Assembly (NCBI GenBank): GCA_963595735.1
Contig: CAVBJJ010000007.1
Location: 15,460-79,459 of the forward strand
Direction: 5' to 3'
DNA length: 64,000 nucleotides
Source: CALWOS01 sp963595735
GTDB lineage: Bacteria; Bacillota; Clostridia; Oscillospirales; Oscillospiraceae
The position numbers were made by a program, and so were the translations under genes. Below, in pieces: positions 27,280 to 36,089 of the stretch (positions are counted from its first letter, which is position 1; each line of letters starts with the position of its first letter). The notes beneath the pieces were generated by a model, which was not told the origin of the DNA, did not search any database, and saw only the letters and a list, made by a program, of their open reading frames with translations.

Positions 27280-27765
27280 ATGCGGGAAGCGATTCTGAAC
27301 AAAGACTATGCCAAGGCCTTCAAACGGGTAGTGATTCTGGCAGTGCTGCTGACGCTGTGCAGTGCGGTGGTTTTGCCGCTGCGCTTTTCCGGACAGTTTC
27401 GGGCGTGGCGGGCACAGGAGCAGATCACCCAGGAGCAGACGGTGCAGCAGGATGCGGAGGCTCGCAGCCACGGAGACCAGGCTCTCCGGACGCGGGAGGA
27501 TCACAAGCAGGCCTGGAAAGCGCAGCTGGCTGCCCTTTCCGCCGGGGACTATGCCATTCTTGGCGGACTCTCGGGGCTGTGGCTGGTGCTGCTGGTCTAT
27601 TACTGGCTGCTGGTGGTGGCCTGGCTTTATCGGAGCGCGGTGAACGAGGGAATGAACAAATCCCTTTGGCCGATTCTGGGCTTGTTCACAAATCTGTTGG
27701 CAGTGTTTGCCTTTTTGATCGTCCGGGATCGTCCCAAGCGCAGTAAGCCCCAGGCGGCGCAGTAA
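27280..27765 (+). CDS. Hypothetical membrane protein
   Basis: 161 residues from ATG 27280 (CGGAGGTG upstream). A first membrane helix (VVILAVLLTLCSAVVLPL) is followed by a Gln/Glu-rich extracytoplasmic segment (about 45-85, EQITQEQTVQQDAEA). Two further helices (about 95-115 and 130-150, LWPILGLFTNLLAVFAFLIV) and a basic tail follow. The last part resembles the hydrophobic ends of small zinc-ribbon/PLD-nuclease-like membrane proteins, but no conserved motif is present. Function unknown. Confidence 0.6.
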   Translation: MREAILNKDYAKAFKRVVILAVLLTLCSAVVLPLRFSGQFRAWRAQEQITQEQTVQQDAEARSHGDQALRTREDHKQAWKAQLAALSAGDYAILGGLSGLWLVLLVYYWLLVVAWLYRSAVNEGMNKSLWPILGLFTNLLAVFAFLIVRDRPKRSKPQAAQ

Positions 27766-27819
27766 ACTGAACGCAGCCGTATTGCATCGAATATGCGGCA
27801 ATGACAGGAGTTGTTTATC

Positions 27820-28986
27820 ATGAAGATCTTGCTCACAACAGATTGGTACCGGCCGGTCGTGAACGGCGTGGTCACTTCTGTTGTCAATTTGACAGAGGGA
27901 CTGCGGGCAAGGGGACACGAGGTGCGTATCCTGACCCTGTCCGACAGCCTTTGCTCCTATCGGGAGGGAGCGGTGACCCGGATCGGTTCCATCGGCGTGG
28001 GTGTGTTTTACCCGGACGCCCGCATACGCGCGGCATGGGGCGGCGAGCTGGTGCAGGAGCTGATCGACTGGAAACCGGACATTGTCCACAGCCAGTGCGA
28101 GTTTTCCACCTTTTCCTTTGCCAAACGCATTGCCCGCGCCTGTCATTGCCCGCTGCTTCATACCTACCACACGGTATATGAGAATTTTACGCACTATTTC
28201 TCCCCAAATCTGCGGGTCGGCAGGTTTTTGGCCGCCCGGTTTTCCCGCCGCATTCTGGCGCAGACCGATGGGGTGATCGTACCAACGGAAAAGATCCGCA
28301 CCATGCTGCAGGGCTATGGCGTGACCGCGCCCATATCTACCGTGCCGTCCGGCTTGCAGCTGCAGCCTTTTCTGGAGCCGATGCCGCCGGATGCCCGCAC
28401 GGCGCTGCGGCAGCAGCTGGGATTCCGAGAGCAAGACCTGGTGCTGGTTTCCGTGGGGCGTTTGGCGAAAGAGAAAAATCTGGAAGAGCTGCTTGCGCTG
28501 CTGTTTGCCGCGCCGGAGAATGTAAAGCTGCTGCTGGTGGGCGATGGGCCGTACCGGCAGCGCCTGGAAAATATGGTGCATCGATACGGCATGGAAGCCC
28601 GCGTGGTCTTTACCGGCATGGTTGCGCCGGAGCAGGTCGCCGCGTACTACAAGGCGGGAGATGTGTTCGTCAACGCCTCCCGCAGCGAGACCCAGGGGCT
28701 GACCTATATTGAGGCGATGGCCTGCGGGCTGCCGTTGCTGTGCCGGCGGGACGCCTGCCTGCGTGGGGTTCTCCGGCCGGGAGAGACCGGGTATTCCTAT
28801 CAGACGATCCTGGAATTCATGGCCTTTCTCCGGGCGCTGGAGCTGCCGTTCCGGCGGGAGCGCCTTGGTAAAACGGCGCGGCAGACTGCGCGGGAGCGCT
28901 TCTCGGAGGCGGGCTTTGCCCAGGCGATCTTACAGGTTTACCAACAGGCGCTGTGCCGCGCGGAGAGGAGAGGAGCTGTGGCGTGA
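27820..28986 (+). CDS. Family 4 glycosyltransferase
   Basis: 388 residues from ATG 27820 (CAGGAG upstream). The N-terminal GT-B domain begins MKILLTTDWYRPVVNGVVTS, with the HTYHTVYENFTHYF segment usual in diacylglycerol or mannosyl GT4 enzymes. The C-terminal domain has VSVGRLAKEKNLEELL and the EX7E-type motif SRSETQGLTYIEAMACGLP. It probably adds a sugar from a nucleotide donor to a lipid or lipid-linked acceptor. Its stop overlaps the flippase GTG, so the two are likely expressed together. Confidence 0.88.
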   Translation: MKILLTTDWYRPVVNGVVTSVVNLTEGLRARGHEVRILTLSDSLCSYREGAVTRIGSIGVGVFYPDARIRAAWGGELVQELIDWKPDIVHSQCEFSTFSFAKRIARACHCPLLHTYHTVYENFTHYFSPNLRVGRFLAARFSRRILAQTDGVIVPTEKIRTMLQGYGVTAPISTVPSGLQLQPFLEPMPPDARTALRQQLGFREQDLVLVSVGRLAKEKNLEELLALLFAAPENVKLLLVGDGPYRQRLENMVHRYGMEARVVFTGMVAPEQVAAYYKAGDVFVNASRSETQGLTYIEAMACGLPLLCRRDACLRGVLRPGETGYSYQTILEFMAFLRALELPFRRERLGKTARQTARERFSEAGFAQAILQVYQQALCRAERRGAVA

Positions 28987-30377
28987 ATAAATACAAGACC
29001 CTTGCCACCAATACCATTTTGATGAGCATCGGCACCTTTGGCTCCAAACTGCTGGTGTTTTTGATGGTGCGGTTTTATACCGGCTGTCTGACCCCGGCGG
29101 AATACGGCACGGCCGATCTGATCACGCAAACGGCAAACCTGCTGATCCCGCTGGTGTCCCTTGGCATCACGGACGGCGTGTTTCGCTTTGCGGCGGATCG
29201 CCGGGGCGGCAACGCGGATGTGTTTTCCGTGGGGCTGCGGCTGGTGACCTTGGGGTCTGCGGTGCTGATGCTGGTCATCGCCATGCTGCAAAGGGTGCCG
29301 CAGCTGCACGATTACGGCTTCCTGCTGGCTTCCTTTGTCATCGCGTCCTGCTACCATGCCCTCTGCGCCCAGTTTGTGCGCGCCCGGGGCAACACGGCGC
29401 TGTTCGCGGTGCAGGGGCTGGTCAATACGGCGCTGTTTCTCGGCTTCAATGTACTGTTTCTGGCGGGCTTTCGCTGGGGGATCCGGGGCTATGTCCTCTC
29501 CACCACGGTGGCCAACTGCATTACAACGCTGTTTCTGATCCGCAAGGAAAAGCTGTGGCGCTATGTCAAGTGGGGGACTGCCCCCAGTTTACAACGACAA
29601 ATGCTGCATTATTGCATCCCGCTGATCCCCACCGCCATTTTCTGGTGGATCATGAGCGTATCCGATCGGTACATGGTGAACTATTTTCTGGGCAGCGGCG
29701 CCAACGGTATTTATGCCGTGGCCAACAAGATCCCCACCATTCTTACGATCGTTTCCACGGTGTTTCTGGACGCCTGGAACCTCTCCGCCATTGCGGAGGC
29801 CGATGGCGACCGGCAGGCGCACCTGCATTTTTACAGCAGGATCTGGGACGCCTTTGCCGCGGCGGTGTTTTTGTGCGCCGGGGGGATCATTGCCCTGTCG
29901 CCCCTGCTGATCCGGATCCTGGCGGATGAGCCGTACTACGCGGCGTGGCAGTATATCCCCATGCTGACCTTTTCCATGGTGGCGGCGGCCTTTTCCAATT
30001 TCCTGGGCAGTGTGTATGTGGTGACGAAAAAGAGCACCGCCTCCCTTTGGACCTCTCTGGTGGGCGCTTTGGCCAATATCGGCCTGAACCTGTGGCTCAT
30101 TCCGAAAATCGGGATGCAGGGCGCGGCAATCGCCACCTGCGTCAGCTGTCTGGCGGTGTTTGCCCTCCGGTTGATCCATGCGCGGCGGCTGATGCCCTTT
30201 TCCCTTTCCGGCGGCAAGCTGGCCTTGGGCGTGGCGGTGCTGCTGGCGCAAACGGTGTTTTTGCTGTTCCGCTGGCCGGGCTGGCTTTGGGTGCAGGGCG
30301 CGGGACTTGTCATTTTGTTTTTGCTGGGATTTCCCGCAGTGGTATCCACAGCTCGTGTGATCCTGCATAGAAAATAG
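28983..30377 (+). CDS. Polysaccharide flippase (Wzx/MATE-like oligosaccharide transporter)
   Basis: 464 residues, starting at GTG 28983 within the glycosyltransferase stop (GTGA). It has about 12-14 membrane helices. The N-terminal signature (TNTILMSIGTFGSKLLVFLM, then YTGCLTPAEYGTADL) is typical of polysaccharide-export (RfbX/MurJ superfamily) proteins, as are the middle segment SDRYMVNYFLGSGANGIYAV and the paired C-terminal helices. It likely moves an undecaprenyl-linked glycan across the membrane. The next genes handle undecaprenyl-phosphate recycling, which supports this. Confidence 0.87.
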   Translation: MNKYKTLATNTILMSIGTFGSKLLVFLMVRFYTGCLTPAEYGTADLITQTANLLIPLVSLGITDGVFRFAADRRGGNADVFSVGLRLVTLGSAVLMLVIAMLQRVPQLHDYGFLLASFVIASCYHALCAQFVRARGNTALFAVQGLVNTALFLGFNVLFLAGFRWGIRGYVLSTTVANCITTLFLIRKEKLWRYVKWGTAPSLQRQMLHYCIPLIPTAIFWWIMSVSDRYMVNYFLGSGANGIYAVANKIPTILTIVSTVFLDAWNLSAIAEADGDRQAHLHFYSRIWDAFAAAVFLCAGGIIALSPLLIRILADEPYYAAWQYIPMLTFSMVAAAFSNFLGSVYVVTKKSTASLWTSLVGALANIGLNLWLIPKIGMQGAAIATCVSCLAVFALRLIHARRLMPFSLSGGKLALGVAVLLAQTVFLLFRWPGWLWVQGAGLVILFLLGFPAVVSTARVILHRK

Positions 30378-30389
30378 GGAGGGATAGAT

Positions 30390-31310
30390 ATGATACTCAA
30401 TGCATTTTATGGCCTTTGTATGGCGCTGGCGGACAGCGTTCCCGGGGTCTCCGGTGGAACGATCGCCTTTATCCTGGGCTTTTACGAGCGCTTTCTGGAT
30501 GCGCTCCACCAGCTGTTTCGGGGTACCTGGCCGGAGCGGAAGCGGGCGCTGCTCTACCTGATCAAGCTGGGGCTTGGCTGGGGCGTGGGCATGGTGGCCT
30601 GCGTGGTGCTGCTGTCCGGCCTGTTTGAAAAGCACATTTATTTTATGAGCTCTCTGTTTCTGGGGCTGACGGCCAGCTCCATCCCCTTTGTGGTCATGGC
30701 GGAGCGCAAGACCCTGCGGCAGTCGAAGCGGCACATGGGCTTTGCCCTGCTGGGTGTTGCCATCGTCGTGGGGCTGACGCTGCTGCGCACCGGCTCCGGG
30801 CTTTTGGGCAGCGTCAATTATGCCCATTTGCAGCCCCTGCAGTTTGTTTATCTGTTCCTGTCCGGGGCGGTAGCCATTACCGCCATGGTGCTGCCGGGCA
30901 TTTCCGGCTCGTCCATTCTGCTGATCGCGGGAATTTACCTGCCCACCATTCAGGCGATCCACAGCTTTTTGCGGATGCAGTTTGTGGTGGTGCCGGGGCT
31001 GTTTGCGCTGGGCATTGGCATTCTGGTGGGCGTGGGTGTTTCCATTCGCGCCATTCGCAGCGCCCTGCGGAAGCACCGCGGCCAAACAGTCTGGTTGATC
31101 CTGGGGCTGATGCTTGGTTCCCTGTATGCCATTGTGAACGGCCCGGCCAGCCTGGACAAGCCTGTGCCGCCGTTGGGACTTTCCAGCTTCCATTTTCCGG
31201 CATTTTTACTGGGCATTGTCGTGCTGCTGGCGCTGGAGTTTTTGAAGCGCGCCATTGCGCAGCGCGGCCGGAAAGCGCGGCCGGCGCGGAAAGGAGACAG
31301 TCTGTCATGA
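30390..31310 (+). CDS. DUF368 polyprenyl-phosphate transporter (PopT-type)
   Basis: 306 residues with about eight membrane helices. The DUF368 hallmark is at the N-terminus: ALADSVPGVSGGTIAFILGF. The internal repeat AITAMVLPGISGSSILLIAG shows the same GxSGG-like turn. DUF368 proteins return undecaprenyl phosphate to the inner leaflet after glycan transfer. RBS GGGAGGG upstream. It follows the flippase by 12 bp and overlaps the PAP2 gene by 4 bp, a cluster fitting carrier recycling. Confidence 0.9.
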   Translation: MILNAFYGLCMALADSVPGVSGGTIAFILGFYERFLDALHQLFRGTWPERKRALLYLIKLGLGWGVGMVACVVLLSGLFEKHIYFMSSLFLGLTASSIPFVVMAERKTLRQSKRHMGFALLGVAIVVGLTLLRTGSGLLGSVNYAHLQPLQFVYLFLSGAVAITAMVLPGISGSSILLIAGIYLPTIQAIHSFLRMQFVVVPGLFALGIGILVGVGVSIRAIRSALRKHRGQTVWLILGLMLGSLYAIVNGPASLDKPVPPLGLSSFHFPAFLLGIVVLLALEFLKRAIAQRGRKARPARKGDSLS

Positions 31311-31858
31311 GCTTGGATTGGAGTATTTTACACGGCATTCAAAATGTGCTGGCCTGTCCCTTTCTGGACTTCCTGATGCCCAAGATCACCGCCCTGGGCA
31401 ATGGCGGCGCGATTTGGCTGCTGGCGGCGGGCGGTCTGCTGTGTACGAAAAAATATCGCCGGCAGGGGCTTTTGCTGCTGGGCGGACTGGCAGTAGGCGT
31501 GCTGGTGGGCAACGGCCTGCTCAAGCACCTGATCGCCCGGCCGCGTCCCTGTTGGCTGGACAGCAGCGTATCCTTGCTGATCGCCACGCCCACGGATTAT
31601 TCCTTCCCCTCCGGACATACGATGATATCGGTCATCGGGGCGACGGCCTTGACGAAAATCAACCGGCGCTTTGGTTTTGCGGCCATTCCGCTGGCGGCGC
31701 TGATCGCCTTTTCCCGGCTGTATCTCTATGTGCATTTTCCCAGCGATGTACTAGCGGCCGCCGTGCTGGGGCTTGTCATCGGCCTTGCGGCCATGCATCC
31801 GGGGGATAAGCTGCTGGAACAGCTGCTTCGGCTGCGCCGCAAAAAAGAGGAAAAATAA
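31307..31858 (+). CDS. PAP2-family phosphatase (BcrC/UppP-like)
   Basis: 183 residues, five to six helices. All three motifs of the PAP2 acid-phosphatase family are present: KHLIARPRP (motif 1), SFPSGHT (motif 2) and SRLYLYVHFPSD (motif 3), with the catalytic His residues in place. It starts in an ATGA overlap with the DUF368 gene. The likely substrate is undecaprenyl pyrophosphate, whose dephosphorylation feeds the DUF368 transporter; phosphatidylglycerophosphate or other lipid phosphates are alternatives. Confidence 0.88.
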   Translation: MSLDWSILHGIQNVLACPFLDFLMPKITALGNGGAIWLLAAGGLLCTKKYRRQGLLLLGGLAVGVLVGNGLLKHLIARPRPCWLDSSVSLLIATPTDYSFPSGHTMISVIGATALTKINRRFGFAAIPLAALIAFSRLYLYVHFPSDVLAAAVLGLVIGLAAMHPGDKLLEQLLRLRRKKEEK

Positions 31859-31895
31859 GTTTTCCACAATACAACACACAAATGTGCAAAAGTAT

Positions 31896-31928
31896 AACCG
31901 GAGTGCGCGAAACTGCCCACTCCGGTTG
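31896..31928. terminator. Hairpin terminator between convergent genes
   Basis: The perfect stem aaccggagtg (31896-31905) / cactccggtt (31918-31927) lies between the PAP2 gene and the convergent hypothetical gene. The T-run is weak on both sides. Confidence 0.5.
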
Positions 31929-31986
31929 TCTATAAAATGAGAATTCTTCACTTGGAAAACAGAAAATGTCTGTAATATATCCGCAT

Positions 31987-32610
31987 TCAGCTTTCTTGTG
32001 CGGCTTCCAGCGTTTGGCACAGAAACCGCTGTATCTCCCGGGCGGTCTCCAGAGAATAGCTGCTCACGGGAACGGCGCTGCTGTCCTTTGCCAGCTCCGG
32101 CGCGGGCTGGTCGGTGTTTTTCTTATGGACGATCCGCAAAAAGCCCGGCGTGTTTTTCTCCGGCTCCTGCAGCTGCACGCTGCGGATATCGGAGAATTTG
32201 ATTTTCTTGCAGCTGGGCTTGTTGCCGTTGCGGAGGTTGGCCAGCCCGCTGGCCTCCATAAAGCGGATGAGAACATGGTCGTCATAGACCTCCAGCATGG
32301 TGCCGGTGTAGCCCATGATCCGATAGCGGAAGGGCAGGGGCTTGCCGGGGTATTCGATCCGGTCGTTGGCGAACTGAAAGGCATAGGCCGCCCGATCCCG
32401 ATCCTTGTAGGTATAGGTCAGAGTGATGGCCTCGCCAAAGGAACTGGTGGCGGCCAGACCGTTTGTCATGCGGGAGGGGGGCGAGGTGATGGCGATGGGG
32501 GTCATGCCGGTATAGGCCAGGGTGCGGCGGTCATAGATCAGGCCATCGTCCGTGATTTGAAAGCGCTTGACGCCGGGGGTCGGCATTCGGGGCTTGAATT
32601 CTTCGTTCAT
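31987..32610 (-). CDS. Hypothetical protein, possibly DUF4429/PH-like
   Basis: 207 residues, no signal peptide or membrane helix. It is beta-rich, with strands such as YTGTMLEVYDDHVLIRFMEA and KIKFSDIRSVQLQEPE. The VYDDHVLIRF...IKFSDIRSVQL pattern is the style of bacterial PH-like/DUF4429 domains. The C-terminal SLETAREIQRFLCQTLEAAQ helix also fits such a fold. Ribosome site GGAAACGCGCG is ordinary. It stands alone; role unknown. Confidence 0.55.
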   Translation of the reverse strand: MNEEFKPRMPTPGVKRFQITDDGLIYDRRTLAYTGMTPIAITSPPSRMTNGLAATSSFGEAITLTYTYKDRDRAAYAFQFANDRIEYPGKPLPFRYRIMGYTGTMLEVYDDHVLIRFMEASGLANLRNGNKPSCKKIKFSDIRSVQLQEPEKNTPGFLRIVHKKNTDQPAPELAKDSSAVPVSSYSLETAREIQRFLCQTLEAAQES

Positions 32611-32699
32611 CGCGCGTTTCCTTTCTGTGCGGCGCTGCCTGATTTGTCAGGGCGGCGCCGTTTTTCTTCATTATACCGGAAGCCGCCCGGAGAAGCAAA

Positions 32700-32742
32700 T
32701 ACAAAAAGCTGCGCTCTCGCGAGGAGACCGCAGCTTTTTGTG
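32700..32742. terminator. Bidirectional terminator
   Basis: acaaaaagctgcg and cgcagctttttgt pair around a short loop, with A-run and T-run outside the stem. It lies between two minus-strand units, after the ABC operon. Confidence 0.85.
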
Positions 32743-32767
32743 ATTGTTGCCAGAGAGTATGTTTTTC

Positions 32768-33979
32768 TTACAGGATGGAGCTCCAGGCCTGTGCATAGAC
32801 CTCGTCAACATTATCCGTAGAGGTGATCAGACCCAGGCGGATGTAACGGTCGATGAGATCCTTCAGCGTGTCGCCGGTGAACTCGTCAGACAGGCCGAAC
32901 TGCAGAGACTCGTTGATCATGACATTCATGTCGTAGTTGCCGCCGTTCCAGCCCTTTTCCATGAGCACCTTGGTGGCTTCCTCGGGATTCTCACGCATCC
33001 AGCTGTGCGCCTTCTGGACAGCCTGGGCGACCTTCTTGGCAATGGTGGGATTTTCCTTGACGAAGGTGCCGTTCATGGCCATAACACAGCAGACGCGATC
33101 GGCAAAGTCGCTGTCCAGCAGAGAGCGGATGCACTTGAGCTTGCCTTCCTTGACCATGGAGTAGGCAAAGGTGTCGCTGAGCAGAGCAGCGGAGATCTCG
33201 CCGTTTTCCATAGCGGTGACGCAGGCGTCAGCAGAGACCTGCACCAGCTCCACATCGCTGCTGTAGTTGATGTTATCCGCATCCAGGAGCAGCGCGGTGA
33301 TGTTGTAGTCGGACTTACCGATGCCGTTGGGGGCGGAGATCTTGGTGCCCTTCAGATCCTCGGTGGTGTTGTAGTCGCTGTCGGCCAGAACATACAGGGA
33401 CTTGCAGCCGATGTGGGCGCCGCCGACGAAGGTGATGTCAACGCCGTTGGTGATGGGAACGAGCATCTTGGCGATCATACCGGTTGCCACATCGACCTGA
33501 TCGGTACCCAGGGCTTCCACATCGCTGCTGCCCTTCACGCCCTCGGCGGTCAGGCCGGCTTCCTCATAATAGCCCAGGTGATCCGCCATGGTGGGGCCGG
33601 AGGTGCAGCCATCGGACATGAAGTACTTGATCGCTCTGCCGTAAGCAGGCTCCTTCTTCATGGCTTCCAGCTCTTCCGCGGTGGGAGTCAGGTCAAAGTC
33701 GGCCATGTCGATGGCGCGGCCTTCGATGTCAATGGGGGTGAACAGGGCTTCCCACTTGCCGGTGGCAGAGGCTTCCGCAGCATCGAGATGCTCGCTGGTC
33801 TTGTTGACCTCCACATCGTCCTTGGTACCGACCTCGATCTGGCCGTCATTGTTGGAGTCTGCGATTGCGGTGGACTTGGTGGGCTCCGCCGTGGCGGGGG
33901 TGCTGTTGTTGCTGGAGCAGGCGCCCAGAGACAGCGCCATGACCGAGGCAAGCCCCAGTGCGATGATCTTTTTCTTCAT
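32768..33979 (-). CDS. ABC transporter substrate-binding lipoprotein (NMT1/SsuA/TauA-like)
   Basis: 403 residues. A lipoprotein signal (MKKKIIALGLASVMALSLGA) ends in the lipobox LSLGAC. A Ser/Thr/Glu-rich linker of about 60 residues precedes the periplasmic-binding fold (AIKYFMSDGCTSGPTMADHL, then GTDQVDVATGMIAKMLVPI). This is the NMT1/OpuAC-like two-lobe domain of sulfonate, nitrate, taurine and pyrimidine-precursor importers. It is the last gene of a permease-ATPase-binding protein operon. Substrate is not predictable. Confidence 0.87.
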   Translation of the reverse strand: MKKKIIALGLASVMALSLGACSSNNSTPATAEPTKSTAIADSNNDGQIEVGTKDDVEVNKTSEHLDAAEASATGKWEALFTPIDIEGRAIDMADFDLTPTAEELEAMKKEPAYGRAIKYFMSDGCTSGPTMADHLGYYEEAGLTAEGVKGSSDVEALGTDQVDVATGMIAKMLVPITNGVDITFVGGAHIGCKSLYVLADSDYNTTEDLKGTKISAPNGIGKSDYNITALLLDADNINYSSDVELVQVSADACVTAMENGEISAALLSDTFAYSMVKEGKLKCIRSLLDSDFADRVCCVMAMNGTFVKENPTIAKKVAQAVQKAHSWMRENPEEATKVLMEKGWNGGNYDMNVMINESLQFGLSDEFTGDTLKDLIDRYIRLGLITSTDNVDEVYAQAWSSIL

Positions 33980-34034
33980 GTTTTTTCCTCCTGAATGTTG
34001 TTTTTTATTTTATAAGGCCAGAGCCATATAAAAC

Positions 34035-34817
34035 TCATTCGTGCTGTTTTCCGCCGAAATGCAGCTTGTTGAGAATTTCGTTGCGGTATTCCACAAAGCT
34101 GGCCGAAGCGCGATCTCGGGGAAAATCCTCTTCAATTTTAATATCGGCCACGATCCGGCCGGGACGCGCCTCCATGACCAGCACCCGGGTGCCCATGTAA
34201 ATGGCCTCGTCGATGCTGTGGGTCACCATCAGCGCCAACTGCTTTCGCTGCGTCCAGATGTTGAGGATCTCGTCCTGCATATTCATGCGGGTAAAGGCGT
34301 CCAGTGCGCCCAGCGGCTCGTCCAAAAGCAGGATCTCCGGCTCGTTGATTAGGGTGCGCACCAGCGCAACACGCTGCGCCATACCGCCGGAAAGCTGGGC
34401 GGGATAATCGTTTTTGAAGCGTTCCAGACCGGTGATCTCCAGCATATGCCGGACTTTTTCGGCCTTTCCCTCCTGCAAGCCCAGCATATCCAGGCTGAAG
34501 GAGATGTTTTTTTCCACCGTGAGCCAGGGGAAAAGCGTGGGATTCTGGAACACCAGCCCCCGCTCCGGGGCGGGGCCGTCTATCTCTGCGCCATCGACCT
34601 TTACCTGGCCGAGGGTGGGGGTGATCAGCCCGGCGACCAGACGCAGAACGGTGGATTTTCCGCAGCCGGAGGGGCCGACCAGGGAGATGAACTCGCCGCT
34701 TTCCATGGTCACGCTCACATCGTGGAGCGCGTGGGTGACCTCGTCGCTTTCCACCTTGGCAAAGACCTTGCTGACATTTTCCAGCGTGAGGCACACTTTT
34801 TTCTTGTTGTCGGACAT
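34035..34817 (-). CDS. ABC transporter ATPase (SsuB/TauB-like)
   Basis: 260 residues. Walker A GPSGCGKST, Q-loop in VFQNPTLFPW, signature LSGGMAQRVALVR, Walker B ILLLDEPLGALD and the H-loop in VTHSIDEAIYM are all intact. The VEKNISFSLDMLGL segment fits nitrate/sulfonate/taurine importers. The start ATG overlaps the permease stop (TAATG). It energises uptake by the adjacent permease and binding protein. Confidence 0.93.
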   Translation of the reverse strand: MSDNKKKVCLTLENVSKVFAKVESDEVTHALHDVSVTMESGEFISLVGPSGCGKSTVLRLVAGLITPTLGQVKVDGAEIDGPAPERGLVFQNPTLFPWLTVEKNISFSLDMLGLQEGKAEKVRHMLEITGLERFKNDYPAQLSGGMAQRVALVRTLINEPEILLLDEPLGALDAFTRMNMQDEILNIWTQRKQLALMVTHSIDEAIYMGTRVLVMEARPGRIVADIKIEEDFPRDRASASFVEYRNEILNKLHFGGKQHE

Positions 34818-35890
34818 TATTTATCGGCTCCGTTCTGCCATCTGAGCAGATAGCTCTTGATTCGTTTCAGCACATTTGTGACCAGCGTAAAGATCAGGCA
34901 GATCACAAACAGCGCGGCAAAGGATTTGTCATAGCTTGCCCAGCCGGTCTGCCAGGTCATGTACCAGCCAAGGCCGGACTTCACGCCCAGCATTTCGGCG
35001 ATCATGATCGCCACGCAGGAGGAACTCATGGCCTGGGTGCAGCCCTGCAGGATAGAGGGCATGGCATGGGGGATCGCCACATGGAATACCAGCTGACGGG
35101 TGTTTGCGCCAAGGGTCTTGGCCGCGTCGAAGTAGTCCCGTCCCACATTGGAAATACCTGTGATGGAGGCCACCGTGACGGCAAACCAGGAGCCAAGCGC
35201 AATGATGAACACCGCGCCGCCGAACAGGGAGGTGGCGATGACCATGATAATGGGGATCCAGGTGGAGGTGGGGATGGGGCCTAAAAACTTGATGATGGGG
35301 TCTAACCAATAGCGCGCCCGCTTGGAGTAGCCGCAGGCAATGCCCGTTACCAGACCCAGCCCAACGCCGATGCCATAGCCCAACAGCAGCAGCTTCAGCG
35401 TGTTCAGGGTGCAGTCCAGGAGGATTTTATAATCGACCAGGAAGGCATTGATAATATAGTTCATGCAGGGCACGAACGGCTGTTTTAGAACGCCGGTTTT
35501 CAGCGTGAGGATATCATACAGCGCCAGGAACAGGAACAGCGCCGCCAGATGAGGCGCCCGGTAGTGCAGCTTTTCGTAAAACTGCTTTTCCCCCATGTGC
35601 TTTTTGCCCAGGGCGACCAGAAAACATACCAGATAGATCGCCATGCCGGCGCCAAGCACCCAGATATAATGCCAGGGCTTGGGGTTGCTGCTGTGGTTGG
35701 GCAGCAGCACATATTCCGCAATTGACACACAGCCGCACAGCAGCGGCAGGATCATGAGGATTGCCTCCGCCGTTTTTTGGGCGGGGGTTTTTTGCTTTTC
35801 CTCCAGCTCCTTCAGCTGGCGGCGGTTCAGACTGGCCAGCTGGGCGGGATCGGCGACGGTTTCCTTTTTTACCTTGACAGGATCTGACAT
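34817..35890 (-). CDS. ABC transporter permease (SsuC/TauC-like)
   Basis: 357 residues, longer than the usual 250-280 because of an N-terminal extension: about 40 charged residues, then helices before the core. The core has the BPD_transp_1 domain with the EAA-like loop YFDAAKTLGANTRQLVFHVA and the conserved GSWFAVTVASITGISNVG segment. Six or more helices are in the core. It is the first gene of the operon and has a near-consensus promoter 40-70 bp upstream. Confidence 0.9.
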   Translation of the reverse strand: MSDPVKVKKETVADPAQLASLNRRQLKELEEKQKTPAQKTAEAILMILPLLCGCVSIAEYVLLPNHSSNPKPWHYIWVLGAGMAIYLVCFLVALGKKHMGEKQFYEKLHYRAPHLAALFLFLALYDILTLKTGVLKQPFVPCMNYIINAFLVDYKILLDCTLNTLKLLLLGYGIGVGLGLVTGIACGYSKRARYWLDPIIKFLGPIPTSTWIPIIMVIATSLFGGAVFIIALGSWFAVTVASITGISNVGRDYFDAAKTLGANTRQLVFHVAIPHAMPSILQGCTQAMSSSCVAIMIAEMLGVKSGLGWYMTWQTGWASYDKSFAALFVICLIFTLVTNVLKRIKSYLLRWQNGADK

Positions 35891-35928
35891 AATATCGCGT
35901 TCTCTTTCCTTTAGTATAAAGCATATCT

Positions 35929-35957
35929 ATTATATTGACGACGCCGGATTTAGTCAA
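35929..35957 (-). promoter_or_regulatory. Near-consensus promoter of the ABC transporter operon
   Basis: On the minus strand TTGACT (35957-35952), 17-bp spacer, TATAAT (35934-35929). Confidence 0.75.
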
Positions 35958-36037
35958 ATTGGACTTTATAATCATAATTGTATTCCATCGGTTTTACCGA
36001 TAATAAAGGGGGCTTTTCTCCGGGAAAAGTCCATGAA

Positions 36038-36078
36038 AAATCCCCTGCTGCAAAAGCCTTGCAGCAGGGGAAAATCGA
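36038..36078. terminator. Bidirectional terminator
   Basis: The perfect stem tcccctgctgc (36041-36051) / gcagcagggga (36061-36071) has an A-run before it and AAAA after it. It ends the minus-strand sulfatase gene. Confidence 0.85.
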
Positions 36079-36089
36079 AAAAGCGAAAA

